The notes under the pieces are model-generated. The model did no database searches, was not told the DNA's origin, and saw only the letters and a list, made by a program, of their open reading frames with translations. This document shows positions 16,966 to 25,783 of a DNA stretch of 60,860 nt, piece after piece; positions within the stretch are counted from its first letter, which is position 1; each line of letters starts with the position of its first letter. Both the position numbers and the translations under genes were made by a program. This stretch comes from an uncultured Bacteroidales bacterium (GTDB taxonomy: Bacteria > Bacteroidota > Bacteroidia > Bacteroidales > Bacteroidaceae): assembly GCA_937916465.1 (NCBI GenBank), contig CALFTK010000040.1, forward strand, positions 1 through 60,860, in the 5' to 3' direction.

Positions 16966-17982
16966 TTACTTTATAAATTCGTTTCCTACCTTACGAGCAC
17001 GGTTTGGATGATCTAAATCCATTCCTGTCTTGATACCTATTTCAACCAGCAGATTCCAACCGGCACAGAGGAACAGATATGGATTCATATCGCCTGCCGA
17101 TGGAGTTTTGATAGTTGGGAAAGGAGTATCATGGTCTGATATTGCTACAATACGAACACCGGCACCATCCACTAAATATTCCTGGAACTTTTCATATTCG
17201 CCCTCAATAGGATCTATCATAAAGATAATATCGTTTTTATGCATTACCTCTTCTATTCCATGCAGAACGTATGTACCTTCAAGGAAATCCGATTTACGAC
17301 GAGTTATTTCATTTGTCTTTAAAGTCAGTTCTTCTGCCACACCATCGTTGTAACCGGCAAAATATACAGTATTTGCCTCTTCTACCCACTTTACTATTTC
17401 AGAAGGAATCTCTATAGTAAGCGCCTGCTCTATCTTTTCAGGAAGATCAGCCAATGCAGCCTTCATATCGGCGCCACGCAAATTCCAGAGCAATGATTCA
17501 TAGTAAAGAGCCTGTTCTACAACACTCTTGGTAGCAGCTACAGCCTGTTCCCAACCACAACCCAAAACGTGTGTTGAGTTACAGAATGTAGATAGAACAG
17601 TATTGTCATTTGCAGTAAGACCAAAACGCAGATTATTGCCCTCTTCCATAAGCTTTTTAGCCAACAGAGTAACCTCTTTTGTTCTACCTGAATTCGAAGC
17701 CAAAAATACAGCATATTTGCTTAAATCATATTCTCTTGACTGCCAGGAACCGTCAGTCTGGATATTGACATCCATGCCCCAACGTTTGAATTTTCTTAAA
17801 GAATTCTTTGCCGGGAATATACGGCTGGAACCTTCACCGGTAAAATAGATATTTTTTACCTGTTTTACCTGTTCTGCGATTTGCTTTGTGCAATCCGGAT
17901 CAAACTTCTTGATGGTTTCTACTGTATCCATCATTTCACGTACCAATGCAAACTGTGCATAATTTTGATCTTTCAAATTCAT
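16966..17982 (-). CDS. SIS-domain sugar-phosphate isomerase-like protein
   Basis: Two SIS (sugar isomerase) domains in 338 aa, as in AgaS and the GlmS isomerase half but without a glutaminase domain. Sugar-phosphate-binding Ser/Thr loops are visible as FTGEGSSRIFP (about residue 50) and ASNSGRTKE (about 95), and the second domain starts near VYFAGYNDG. It probably acts on an amino- or keto-sugar phosphate in the cytoplasm. It follows a DUF4954 gene by 29 nt on the same strand and shares its terminator, so the two are likely co-transcribed. Exact substrate unknown. Confidence 0.75.
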   Translation of the reverse strand: MNLKDQNYAQFALVREMMDTVETIKKFDPDCTKQIAEQVKQVKNIYFTGEGSSRIFPAKNSLRKFKRWGMDVNIQTDGSWQSREYDLSKYAVFLASNSGRTKEVTLLAKKLMEEGNNLRFGLTANDNTVLSTFCNSTHVLGCGWEQAVAATKSVVEQALYYESLLWNLRGADMKAALADLPEKIEQALTIEIPSEIVKWVEEANTVYFAGYNDGVAEELTLKTNEITRRKSDFLEGTYVLHGIEEVMHKNDIIFMIDPIEGEYEKFQEYLVDGAGVRIVAISDHDTPFPTIKTPSAGDMNPYLFLCAGWNLLVEIGIKTGMDLDHPNRARKVGNEFIK

Positions 17983-18011
17983 AGCCTTCTGTATTTATTT
18001 AAAATTGATAA

Positions 18012-20222
18012 TCAATAATTTAATCTCTTTTTTATAGTTTGAATACGTTCTATTGTCTGTAAAGACTCTTCACGTTGTTGTTTTATAAAACTATTTTCTT
18101 CCAATTCACCGTATGCTGCAATCATCTCATCGTCGGAACGGAATGTAGCACGACGGAAAGGATTTTCGTAATCCTTTTTACGTGTTTCATAAACCTGATT
18201 ATTGATATAGTGCTGAATATCTATCTCTTTATCCAATATATCATTCCATTCTTCATCTGAAATTGTCTCTACACCAAGTACAAATTTTAGAGCAAGATAT
18301 GCGTGGCGCAACTTATCAAGCGGATAACTCTTCCAGATTTCATTATAACGTTTATGTATCTCTTTCCACGAATTCAGAACTCCATCATTTATATCAGAAC
18401 GAAGTTGCTCTATGTCGTTCATCATAATAAGCTGACCTCCCAAGTTCATCCATTCACGCTGACGGACACTATCCAATTTTTCCGCCATAGTTTGGAATGT
18501 CTCTTCCGGATTCTCTTCCAACCATGCCAATGCATTTTTAATTGCATAATGAATTATCATATCTCCGTATGCATGATAACTGTTGTAGGCTTTTAGGATA
18601 CGAACCTTACGTTTGCTCTTCTCCATATTTTCGCCCAATATTTCCAATGCATCAACTACCTTTTTATCTCCATTTAACAGTTTGTTGCCCAAAATGCGTA
18701 GTTCGCGTTCTTCAATGTTATCATTAAATTCGTTTTTGCTGCGTAGGTATGCTTTTGCAGTCCATACTTCAAGCAGTTTTCTGGCTTGGATAGATTCTTC
18801 CATGCTATCCGGAGCAAAAGTTTCAAACTCAATGTTCTGAACTTTGAATATTCTCTGATCACGATTTGCAAACTTCCAGTTATTACGTGCCATTGCATAC
18901 ATATTATACATCCATGAGAATGCCGGCATAACTGTCAATTCGTCATTTTTAACATCGTTGCTGATAAGTGCAAAAGGGAATGGATTTATAAGTTCATACT
19001 GATAATCGGCCTTTGCCAACATTGTATAAGATGCAAACTTACAGGAATGTTTTACACTGGTACACAAACCTGGCCAAAATCCGCGACCTGCCACTATTTC
19101 ATTATCATTTGTACGACTGTTATGGTTTGAACCTATAGTTGCACCGGCAGCCAAATTAGACTGTCCCATAATAACACTTGCTATAAGGAATGAATTATTA
19201 TGATGCTGTTCATGAGCCGGGAATATAAGGTTATTCAACACTTCGCAGCACGATATTGTTGAATTATCGCCCATAAATGAATCTATAAGACGAGCACCAT
19301 ACTTTAGATTTGAATGGCTTCCCAAAACAAACTTAACAGCTATACACGAATAGAAGATACGACATCCGTAACCCACTATTCCATTAACCAGAACAACATT
19401 TTCGCCTATCTGTGTCGGTTCTTTATCGGAAGAATTGATGGTGACATTTTTAATCTTGCTTGCTCCTTTTATGTAGCAGCAGTTTCCCACTTTAACATCC
19501 TTCAGAATCCATGAATTCTTAATTACACAGCCATTACCAATAGTTCCATAAAAACCTCTTCTATTATCAAAGCCATTCTGGGTAATACGGACCAATCTAT
19601 CTTGAAGTGTCTTATCATCTATGAATTTTGCCCACAGATATGCGTCTGCAGCAAGCATTCCATCAAAAGGAAGAATGCTGCGACAACCTGTCTCGTTCAT
19701 TATCTGAAGCCTTACGCGAACACTCTCCTCTTCTCCCTCCTTAATAATTCCGTTACCAAATTTGGCATGGTCTGTACAAGACATCTCCTGAATATTGAAG
19801 AGCATTGTCTTATCACCTATTATATAATGGGAAAGATAGTGAACGTTATGTATGGCACAATCATCACCTATATCGCAAGAATGAACCGAACTGTTGGTTA
19901 TTCCGCATGGCAAACGCAAATCATGATACTGAAGTCCTTCGGATGTAACTCTGCCTATTCTAACAAATCCTTTAAACTGATTATTCTTAATCATTGTAGG
20001 ATCAAATTCATCGGTTACCATAATATTATCCCAACTACTGGCGGTATTGTCATTCTTTACCAAAGTCTCTATTTCGCTACTGCTAAGATGACGCCAGCCA
20101 TTTTTGGGGGCACGTACCTGGGTATTTCTCAAATAATACCTGTCCTTTCCTTTAGGGATATACTTTTCATCCAAGAAACTGTTGAAAAGTTTGTCTGAAG
20201 ATAGTAACGTTACTCTTTCCAT
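18012..20222 (-). CDS. DUF4954 family protein with left-handed beta-helix repeats
   Basis: A 736-aa protein found mainly in Bacteroidetes. The middle (about residues 120-400) carries hexapeptide-like turns such as IGNGCVIKNSWI, VGNCCYIKGASKI, IGENVVLVNGIV and AAGATIGSNHNSR, indicating a left-handed beta-helix as in sugar acyltransferases and nucleotidyltransferases. The C-terminal 250 residues are helical and charged. No signal peptide, so cytoplasmic. Upstream partner of the SIS-domain gene. An acyl- or nucleotidyl-transfer role on a sugar phosphate would fit the pairing but is inference. Confidence 0.75.
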   Translation of the reverse strand: MERVTLLSSDKLFNSFLDEKYIPKGKDRYYLRNTQVRAPKNGWRHLSSSEIETLVKNDNTASSWDNIMVTDEFDPTMIKNNQFKGFVRIGRVTSEGLQYHDLRLPCGITNSSVHSCDIGDDCAIHNVHYLSHYIIGDKTMLFNIQEMSCTDHAKFGNGIIKEGEEESVRVRLQIMNETGCRSILPFDGMLAADAYLWAKFIDDKTLQDRLVRITQNGFDNRRGFYGTIGNGCVIKNSWILKDVKVGNCCYIKGASKIKNVTINSSDKEPTQIGENVVLVNGIVGYGCRIFYSCIAVKFVLGSHSNLKYGARLIDSFMGDNSTISCCEVLNNLIFPAHEQHHNNSFLIASVIMGQSNLAAGATIGSNHNSRTNDNEIVAGRGFWPGLCTSVKHSCKFASYTMLAKADYQYELINPFPFALISNDVKNDELTVMPAFSWMYNMYAMARNNWKFANRDQRIFKVQNIEFETFAPDSMEESIQARKLLEVWTAKAYLRSKNEFNDNIEERELRILGNKLLNGDKKVVDALEILGENMEKSKRKVRILKAYNSYHAYGDMIIHYAIKNALAWLEENPEETFQTMAEKLDSVRQREWMNLGGQLIMMNDIEQLRSDINDGVLNSWKEIHKRYNEIWKSYPLDKLRHAYLALKFVLGVETISDEEWNDILDKEIDIQHYINNQVYETRKKDYENPFRRATFRSDDEMIAAYGELEENSFIKQQREESLQTIERIQTIKKRLNY

Positions 20223-20248
20223 ACTTTGTTAGTTTATGAATTCGGCCG

Positions 20249-20256
20249 CAAAGATA
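20249..20256 (-). promoter_or_regulatory. Candidate -7 box of the DUF4954-SIS operon (TATCTTTG)
   Basis: Minus-strand TATCTTTG, 27 nt before the start, with TTG 20 nt upstream as -33. Confidence 0.55.
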
Positions 20257-20334
20257 TATGTTTTTATAATTCTACGCAATACTAAGGCATATATAAATAA
20301 TATTTATATATAACATTTATCCTTAAAAAAGAAA

Positions 20335-20362
20335 GGGTTCGATGCTGAAAAGCACCGAACCC
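20335..20362 (-). terminator. Intrinsic terminator of the nusB-yajC-ybbR-coaE-DUF5606 operon
   Basis: GGGTTCG/CGAACCC with inner TGCT/AGCA and a GAAA loop, followed by a T-rich tract on the minus strand. Confidence 0.8.
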
Positions 20363-20380
20363 CACATATTTAAATCACTA

Positions 20381-20818
20381 TCATTCAGCAGATTCCACTT
20401 CCACTTCCTGTGGTTCTTCCGGTTCAGAAAAATCATTCTGTTTACTCTGAACCAATATATTATACCACGAAATTATCTTCTTAACATGGCTTGGGTAAAC
20501 TCTTTCGCGATCAAAATCGGCAACCACACCTGCCATAAATTCAAGTAACTCCTGATTTGAAGCCTTTTTTAAATCTACGGTCAAAACTTGATCTTTACCA
20601 TATTTTTCTTCAATAAGTTGGAAAACTCTGCGCAAAGGCATCTCCTCTTCATCAGTAAAAATAGATATATCACCTAATGAAACCACCTTATCAGTACGGT
20701 GAATTGGAAGTCTCTTTTTTTCTGCATCCAATGATTCTACAATTAAAGAACCCTTACCACCGGTCAACAATAAATAGAGACCCGGTTTTCCCGAAATGTT
20801 TAAAATCTCGCTTAACAT
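20381..20818 (-). CDS. DUF5606 family protein
   Basis: Small Bacteroidetes protein of unknown function. The N-terminal 60 residues (ISGKPGLYLLLTGGKG, VVSLGDISIFTD) match the conserved part of DUF5606. A helical region follows (VFQLIEEKYGKD, WYNILVQSK), and the C-terminus is acidic (EEPQEVEVESAE). Cytoplasmic by absence of a signal. Last gene of the nusB operon, 27 nt after coaE. The steady company of coaE and ybbR suggests a housekeeping role. No catalytic motif is visible. Confidence 0.75.
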   Translation of the reverse strand: MLSEILNISGKPGLYLLLTGGKGSLIVESLDAEKKRLPIHRTDKVVSLGDISIFTDEEEMPLRRVFQLIEEKYGKDQVLTVDLKKASNQELLEFMAGVVADFDRERVYPSHVKKIISWYNILVQSKQNDFSEPEEPQEVEVESAE

Positions 20819-20845
20819 AATCCTCTTAAATTATTAAATTAATTT

Positions 20846-21433
20846 TTACATTTTATCCTTTAACAACTTCAGCATATTGTCTATCTGTTGTTCTAAATCA
20901 CTTACATTGTCATTAAAAATCACAAAATCGGCCAAAGCACACTTTTCTTCTTGCGACATCTGCGCTGCTATTCGTTCCAAGACTCTTTCTTTTGTAGTTG
21001 AATCACGATTTACACATCTATCTATTCGCAGTTCCATTGGCGCATCAACCACCACAATATAATCTACAACATCTGTAAATCCCGATTCAAAAAGGATAGC
21101 CGATTCAATAGCAGATATTGACGCCGTCTGATTAGCCGCCCAATTTATAAAATCGGCCTTTACAACCGGATGAATAATATTCTCCACTGCACGTGCATTT
21201 TCCTTCGATTCAAACAGATACTCCGCCAACAGTTTTCTATTCAGCATGCCATCTGCATATAGATTCTCCATCCCTGTTAGCGCAATCAACCTGTTGCGAA
21301 TATCCACAGAAGTATCGGACAAACGTTTAGCTTCTGAATCAGAATCATATACAGAAATGCCTCGCTTTTCCAACAAACGCGCCACATAGCTCTTACCGCA
21401 CCCTATTCCACCGGTCAATCCTATTCTTACCAT
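20846..21433 (-). CDS. coaE: Dephospho-CoA kinase
   Basis: Phosphorylates the 3'-hydroxyl of dephospho-CoA, the last step of coenzyme A synthesis. P-loop GLTGGIGCGKSYV is at residues 5-17. The CoaE signatures YDSDSEAKRL, the lid region RCVNRDSTTKERVLERIAAQ, and ADFVIFNDN near the end are present. 195 aa is normal. Its start overlaps the end of the YbbR-like gene by 7 nt, indicating translational coupling. Confidence 0.95.
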   Translation of the reverse strand: MVRIGLTGGIGCGKSYVARLLEKRGISVYDSDSEAKRLSDTSVDIRNRLIALTGMENLYADGMLNRKLLAEYLFESKENARAVENIIHPVVKADFINWAANQTASISAIESAILFESGFTDVVDYIVVVDAPMELRIDRCVNRDSTTKERVLERIAAQMSQEEKCALADFVIFNDNVSDLEQQIDNMLKLLKDKM

Positions 21434-22434
21434 ATACTATAAACATCCTCAACCAAATACTCTACAGTCTGAGGAATTATTCTTACATGTTCAACATAAG
21501 CAGGCTGGGAATATATTCGCAATCCTACCTTATCGGACACACCCTCCATAACATCGTTATAATCGACCACAATAGTGAAATCTGACTCTGTCACATTATC
21601 ATATTCGGACATTTTCACCCAAAACACAATAGTTGCTTTAGAAGGGAATGATTTCAACATTTTACCGGGTGGAAAGTTAACACCCTGCACAGATACTTCC
21701 AATGTCTTTTCCGTGTAATGAGACGAGCATATTGTCATATTCACTTTATCTGTTTCGGGATATACCCCGGCCAAAGGTCTTAATTTGACAGGCAGAACCA
21801 TAGTGTCTGCAGTAATTTCTACCCTACTCAAATCTACATATAGTGCCTCTATCTGCTCTTCCGCACGTTCTGTTATGTAAGCACTTAAAGAATCGGGAGT
21901 AAAATAGAATCTATCCATTATATATTGGTTCGGGCTCTCGGTAGTACCATCAAAAAGCAGCGGGAGCTTTACCAGATTCTGCGTTTCGTAAAAGAAAGAT
22001 AATGTATCTGGAACGATAGAACGAATTACCACACCCGAAGAGAGCAAATTTTCAATGGAATCCCTGACATAGTAAGACGGCATCACTGCTCTACCCTGCG
22101 ACATTTTATATGACAAAGAACTCAATTCCAACGGTTTAACCTTTCGTCGGGAAGATTTCCACAATGCCATTCCTTTACCGTTTATTGTTACAACCACCTT
22201 ATCGGAAGCCGAACCTGTAAGACGAATATTCTGTGGCACTTCTGTTATTTCCAATGGAACCTGAATAGAATATTCGTAGGTCTTTCCCATTTTTTGCGCG
22301 AACCAGAACAAAAAGGTTATAGCTAAAAACAAAAGAAAAACCGAAAGTTCCCCACCAAACATATTACGTAGGGGAACTCCGATTTTCTTCAGCGTCTTTG
22401 CCAATTTGATAGAGAAGGTTTTACGCGCCTTCAT
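21427..22434 (-). CDS. YbbR/CdaR-like membrane protein
   Basis: A 335-aa protein with one N-terminal transmembrane helix (LSVFLLFLAITFLFWFA, about residues 29-45) and an extracytoplasmic part made of YbbR-like beta domains (for example IQVPLEITEVPQNIRL and DSLSAYITE). In Firmicutes the related CdaR regulates a diadenylate cyclase encoded beside it; none is adjacent here. The gene sits between yajC and coaE, an arrangement seen in Bacteroidetes. Its role here is not known from sequence. Confidence 0.78.
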   Translation of the reverse strand: MKARKTFSIKLAKTLKKIGVPLRNMFGGELSVFLLFLAITFLFWFAQKMGKTYEYSIQVPLEITEVPQNIRLTGSASDKVVVTINGKGMALWKSSRRKVKPLELSSLSYKMSQGRAVMPSYYVRDSIENLLSSGVVIRSIVPDTLSFFYETQNLVKLPLLFDGTTESPNQYIMDRFYFTPDSLSAYITERAEEQIEALYVDLSRVEITADTMVLPVKLRPLAGVYPETDKVNMTICSSHYTEKTLEVSVQGVNFPPGKMLKSFPSKATIVFWVKMSEYDNVTESDFTIVVDYNDVMEGVSDKVGLRIYSQPAYVEHVRIIPQTVEYLVEDVYSIW

Positions 22435-22448
22435 ATATCACTATATCA

Positions 22449-22898
22449 TTAAGCTTTTTCTTCTTTCTTTTCTGCTTTCTCTTTTTTTGATTTCTTTGGC
22501 TGTGAAACAGGCTCTGCTGTTGGAACAGGATTGACATAACGTTTATCAACTTTAATCTTGATATTCTGCGCTACCTCAATACTTACAGATACATCGTCAA
22601 TATCTTTAATCTTTCCAAATATACCGGTACTGGTTACAACCTCCTGATCTCTCTGTAATGAGTTACGGAACTTTTCTCCCTCCTTGTCGCGACGAGGACG
22701 CATCATAAACATCATCATAACAAGAAGCAGAATCATCCAAATCATCATACCTCCGCCAAAGCCACCGCCCTGAGCAGTTCCATTTTCAACTGGTTCAGAA
22801 AGATTTACATCTTGCGACTGAACAAAAGTCATTATCTCTTGAGATTCTTGAATCTCTACTACACCCGAAAATGGGTTCAATGATAAAATTTTTGACAT
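22449..22898 (-). CDS. yajC: Preprotein translocase subunit YajC
   Basis: Accessory subunit of the Sec translocon (SecDF-YajC). A single transmembrane segment MMIWMILLLVMMMFMM (about residues 50-65) is followed by the conserved basic MRPRRDKEG and QEVVTSTGIFGKI. The C-terminal tail is lysine-rich (KKSKKEKAEKKEEKA). The N-terminus before the membrane helix is longer than usual, so the start may be Met23 instead of the one given. It follows nusB by 14 nt in the same operon. Confidence 0.88.
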   Translation of the reverse strand: MSKILSLNPFSGVVEIQESQEIMTFVQSQDVNLSEPVENGTAQGGGFGGGMMIWMILLLVMMMFMMRPRRDKEGEKFRNSLQRDQEVVTSTGIFGKIKDIDDVSVSIEVAQNIKIKVDKRYVNPVPTAEPVSQPKKSKKEKAEKKEEKA

Positions 22899-22912
22899 AA
22901 TATATACTTTAA

Positions 22913-23821
22913 TTACTTATTCAACATACCCTCACCAATAAGCTCTTTTGATATAGTATCCAGCATACCATTAACAAAACTGGCGCTACCGGGAGTACTC
23001 AAATACTTTGTCATCTCCACATATTCATTGATTGTCACTTTCAATGGGATTGCAGGGAATGTAATCATTTCAGCAAATGCAGCCTGAATTATAAGTACAT
23101 CCATAAAAGCCAATCTGCTTGGATCCCATTTATTACAATGTTTTGCTATTATGGAACGGCAACGTTCTTCCATTTCCAAACTATTCTTTAACAACAGCAT
23201 GGCAAACTCTCTACTTTCATCATCTTTAAAAGCCTTCAGCAGTTGCTGCTCCGCCCCATTCTGTTCTTCAAACAATTTCAAGGTTTTCTGAACAAATGAA
23301 TCTATCAAATTCTTATCACCATTCCAATAGATATTTGCCTGTTCCAGCACATCGTCAATCAATTCGTTGTTTTCCACAAAAGTTTTATACAACTTTCTAC
23401 AAAAACGTTTATCCGATTCGTAATCGAATTGATCCTCTTGATAATAATCCTCAAGTATTTCGCTGTTCATCACCTGCTCATACAGATTCTTCACAAAATC
23501 AGACATCCAGGATAGATCTTCATCTGCAAAATACGAACAAAGCGATTCGTTGGTTTCCAACTGAGACAACAACCTGTTCTCCGCAAATATCATCTCTTTG
23601 CGTGGGACATGTTCATTCATCTTCTGTTTACGGCTTATCTGTCTTACTGAATAGCGACGCAATGCCACTAACAGGTAAAGCAAGGTATGATAAAGAGAGT
23701 ATGCACTATTTACACTTTCAGAGAGTTCGCGTTCTGCCGAAGCCAACTTACCACCTCCGTTCTGGTAATATGCATACATTACCTGCACTACTTTCAATCT
23801 AATGAGAACTCTATTGATCAT
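22913..23821 (-). CDS. nusB: Transcription antitermination protein NusB (long form)
   Basis: RNA-binding factor for rRNA transcription antitermination. Start at 23821 (MINRVLIRLKVVQVMYAYY) is preferred over an upstream in-frame codon because the NusB N-terminal motif begins here. The C-terminal NusB core is clear: DPSRLAFMDVLIIQAAFAEM and IPLKVTINEYVEMTKYLS. The 302-aa length, with an extra helical middle, is usual for Bacteroidetes and about twice that of E. coli. First gene of a five-gene operon, divergent from the PUR protein. Confidence 0.93.
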   Translation of the reverse strand: MINRVLIRLKVVQVMYAYYQNGGGKLASAERELSESVNSAYSLYHTLLYLLVALRRYSVRQISRKQKMNEHVPRKEMIFAENRLLSQLETNESLCSYFADEDLSWMSDFVKNLYEQVMNSEILEDYYQEDQFDYESDKRFCRKLYKTFVENNELIDDVLEQANIYWNGDKNLIDSFVQKTLKLFEEQNGAEQQLLKAFKDDESREFAMLLLKNSLEMEERCRSIIAKHCNKWDPSRLAFMDVLIIQAAFAEMITFPAIPLKVTINEYVEMTKYLSTPGSASFVNGMLDTISKELIGEGMLNK

Positions 23822-23851
23822 GACTATTTCATCATTCAATCTTACGGAGCG

Positions 23852-23859
23852 CAAAATTA
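23852..23859 (-). promoter_or_regulatory. Candidate -7 box of the nusB operon (TAATTTTG)
   Basis: Minus-strand TAATTTTG 31 nt before the nusB start. It forms one arm of a short inverted repeat (GCAAAATT, 23851-23858, and AATTTTGC, 23865-23872) in the divergent nusB/PUR gap. Confidence 0.45.
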
Positions 23860-23976
23860 CAAACAATTTTGCATAAAATAGGATTTGTAGATGCAAAATA
23901 AGATTCGATATAATTATTTAGCATTTTATTTGGAATGATAAAGACTTTTAACTATATTCGTAAAAATTTTTGTGCG

Positions 23977-24381
23977 ATGGACAAATACAACACTACAAAC
24001 AGCAATTTTGAAAAAGATATTATTTATTCAGAATCAGTTAAGGCTGGTAAACGCATTTATTATTTAGATGTTCGCAAAACTAAGAAGAATGAGTTTTATC
24101 TATCTATAACAGAGAGCAAAAAAATTACTTCAGATGGAGAAAACAGTCAGCAGGTCTCATTTGAAAAGCATAAGATCTTTCTATATAGGGAAGACTTCTC
24201 CAATTTCATAGACGGGCTTTCAAAAACCATTCGGTTTATTCAAGAAGCCACATCTAAACAGGATAACGAAGAAACTGAGTCCTCTATATTAGGTAGTATT
24301 CCTGAAAATATAGAGAGGAGTGAAGAGCCTATCACTGAAAACAGTTCCAACAACGAAGAAGAATTCTCATTTGAATTCTAA
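23977..24381 (+). CDS. PUR-family (DUF3276) nucleic-acid-binding protein
   Basis: Small homologue of eukaryotic Pur-alpha common in Bacteroidetes. IIYSESVKAGKRIYYLDV, KKNEFYLSITESKK and FEKHKIFLYREDFSNFIDGL give the single PUR repeat that binds single-stranded DNA or RNA. The C-terminal third is acidic and disordered (EETESS, NSSNNEEEFSFEF). Start at 23977 (MDKYNTTNS) is chosen because the preceding 14 codons are not family-like. It is divergent from nusB; its targets are unknown. Confidence 0.85.
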   Translation: MDKYNTTNSNFEKDIIYSESVKAGKRIYYLDVRKTKKNEFYLSITESKKITSDGENSQQVSFEKHKIFLYREDFSNFIDGLSKTIRFIQEATSKQDNEETESSILGSIPENIERSEEPITENSSNNEEEFSFEF

Positions 24382-24484
24382 GAAGTTGTATAAGTTTTAT
24401 TTCGGAATAGTTTGAGAGATACTAAACCACGAGTGTATAAAACTTTTCTAATAAAATTTTAAAAACAGCTTCTAACACTTTCTT

Positions 24485-24515
24485 TGTACTAAGAAGTTTT
24501 TTTCGTACCTTTGCA
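24485..24515 (+). promoter_or_regulatory. Consensus Bacteroidetes promoter of rplY-pth-S4 operon
   Basis: TTTG (24485-24488), exactly 19 nt, then TACCTTTG (24508-24515): a full match to the primary sigma consensus, 88 nt before the rplY start. Confidence 0.8.
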
Positions 24516-24534
24516 TCCGCTTTTACATAGTGGC

Positions 24535-24552
24535 ATGCCAAAGGCATTGCAA
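24535..24552 (+). promoter_or_regulatory. Leader hairpin upstream of rplY
   Basis: GCATGCC, AAA loop, GGCATTGC: a 7-bp stem with one bulged T, within the about 83-nt untranslated leader. It could be an autoregulatory site for L25 or a leader structure; only the sequence is seen. Confidence 0.35.
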
Positions 24553-24603
24553 ATGTGTGATGGTGAATTGATTATTAACAATTTAGAGTAACACTTATTT
24601 AAA

Positions 24604-25200
24604 ATGAAAAGTATTGACATTAAGGGTACAGCCCGCACTGCATTTGGCAAAAAGAATGCCAAGATGTTGAGAAAAGAGAATTTGATTCCTTGCAATCTTT
24701 ATGGTGTAAACAGAGATGAGAAAGGTCTTCCTGTAGCTACTCCATTCAGTGTTCAGGTTGAAGAAGTTCGTAACCTTGTATATTCACCAGACATCTACGT
24801 TGTTAATCTTACTATTGACAACAACACTGTTTTGGCAGTTATGAGAGAAATCCAGTTCCATGCAGTAAAGGACAATATCCTTCACATAGATTTCTATCAG
24901 GTTACTGAAGACAAACCAATTGTAATGGACGTTCCTTTGAAGCTTAAAGGTTTGGCAGTTGGTGTTAAAGCCGGTGGTAAATTACAGCAGATTATGCGCC
25001 GCGTTAAAGTTAAGGCTCTTTATAACCTTATTCCTGAAAAGATTGAAGTTGACGTTACAAATCTTGAAATCGGCAAGGCTATCAAGGTTGGTGATTTGTC
25101 TTACGAAGGTTTGGAATTCACAAATTCAAAAGAAGCAGTTCTTTGCACAGTTGCAGCTACACGTTCAGCTGCTAAGAATGCTGCTACAGAAGAAGCTTAA
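24604..25200 (+). CDS. rplY: 50S ribosomal protein L25 (CTC form)
   Basis: 5S-rRNA-binding ribosomal protein with the extra C-terminal domain of the general stress protein CTC form. The N-terminal L25 domain has IKGTARTAFGKKNAKMLR and the IPCNLYG motif. The beta-barrel C-terminal domain follows from about residue 97 (VPLKLKGLAVGVKAGGKLQ). 198 aa fits. A long leader with a hairpin precedes it, and it heads an operon with pth (12-nt gap) and the S4-domain gene. Confidence 0.96.
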   Translation: MKSIDIKGTARTAFGKKNAKMLRKENLIPCNLYGVNRDEKGLPVATPFSVQVEEVRNLVYSPDIYVVNLTIDNNTVLAVMREIQFHAVKDNILHIDFYQVTEDKPIVMDVPLKLKGLAVGVKAGGKLQQIMRRVKVKALYNLIPEKIEVDVTNLEIGKAIKVGDLSYEGLEFTNSKEAVLCTVAATRSAAKNAATEEA

Positions 25201-25212
25201 TAGTATAGCATA

Positions 25213-25776
25213 ATGAAATATCTGATTGTGGGATTGGGTAATCCGGGGGATGAATACCAAGACACCCGCCACAACATAGGATTCATGGTATTGGATGCCC
25301 TCGCAAAGGCATCCAATACTGTTTTTCAAGACAAAAGGTATGGTTATGTAGCCGAAATGTCTGTGAAAAACTGCCGTCTTGTGCTTCTTAAGCCTACCAC
25401 CTTTATGAATCTTAGCGGAAATGCAGTAAGATACTGGATGAACAAAGAGAACATTGAACCTGAACGCCTTTTGGTTGTAACCGATGATTTGGCTCTACCC
25501 TTAGGAAAGATAAGGCTTAAAGGTAAAGGTAGCGATGGCGGACACAACGGTTTGGGAAATATTATCCAGACAATATCTACGCAGCAATTTGCAAGACTAC
25601 GTTTTGGAATAGGCAACGATTTCCCTATGGGCGCACAAATAAAATTTGTATTGGATCCATTTTTCCCCGAAGAGAAGAAGATACTTGAAGAGCGTATCCC
25701 TATTGCAGCTGAAGCAGTCAAGAATTTTTGCCTTTCAGGACTAGCAGACACTATGTGCAAATTCAACAACAAATAG
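25213..25776 (+). CDS. pth: Peptidyl-tRNA hydrolase
   Basis: Recycles peptidyl-tRNA that has dropped off ribosomes. Begins with the family motif MKYLIVGLGNPGDEYQDTRHN, with catalytic His20 in TRHNIG. Conserved LLKPTTFMNLSG (substrate-binding Asn), VVTDDLALPLGKIRLK (Asp) and GSDGGHNGLGNI are complete. 187 aa is normal. Between rplY and the S4-domain gene, a common translation-related operon in Bacteroidetes. Confidence 0.97.
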   Translation: MKYLIVGLGNPGDEYQDTRHNIGFMVLDALAKASNTVFQDKRYGYVAEMSVKNCRLVLLKPTTFMNLSGNAVRYWMNKENIEPERLLVVTDDLALPLGKIRLKGKGSDGGHNGLGNIIQTISTQQFARLRFGIGNDFPMGAQIKFVLDPFFPEEKKILEERIPIAAEAVKNFCLSGLADTMCKFNNK

Positions 25777-25783
25777 AGTTTAT

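Noticed and set aside
19602..20198. 198-codon plus-strand frame opposite the DUF4954 gene
   Set aside because: Antisense to a gene whose beta-helix repeats are clear; no family features.
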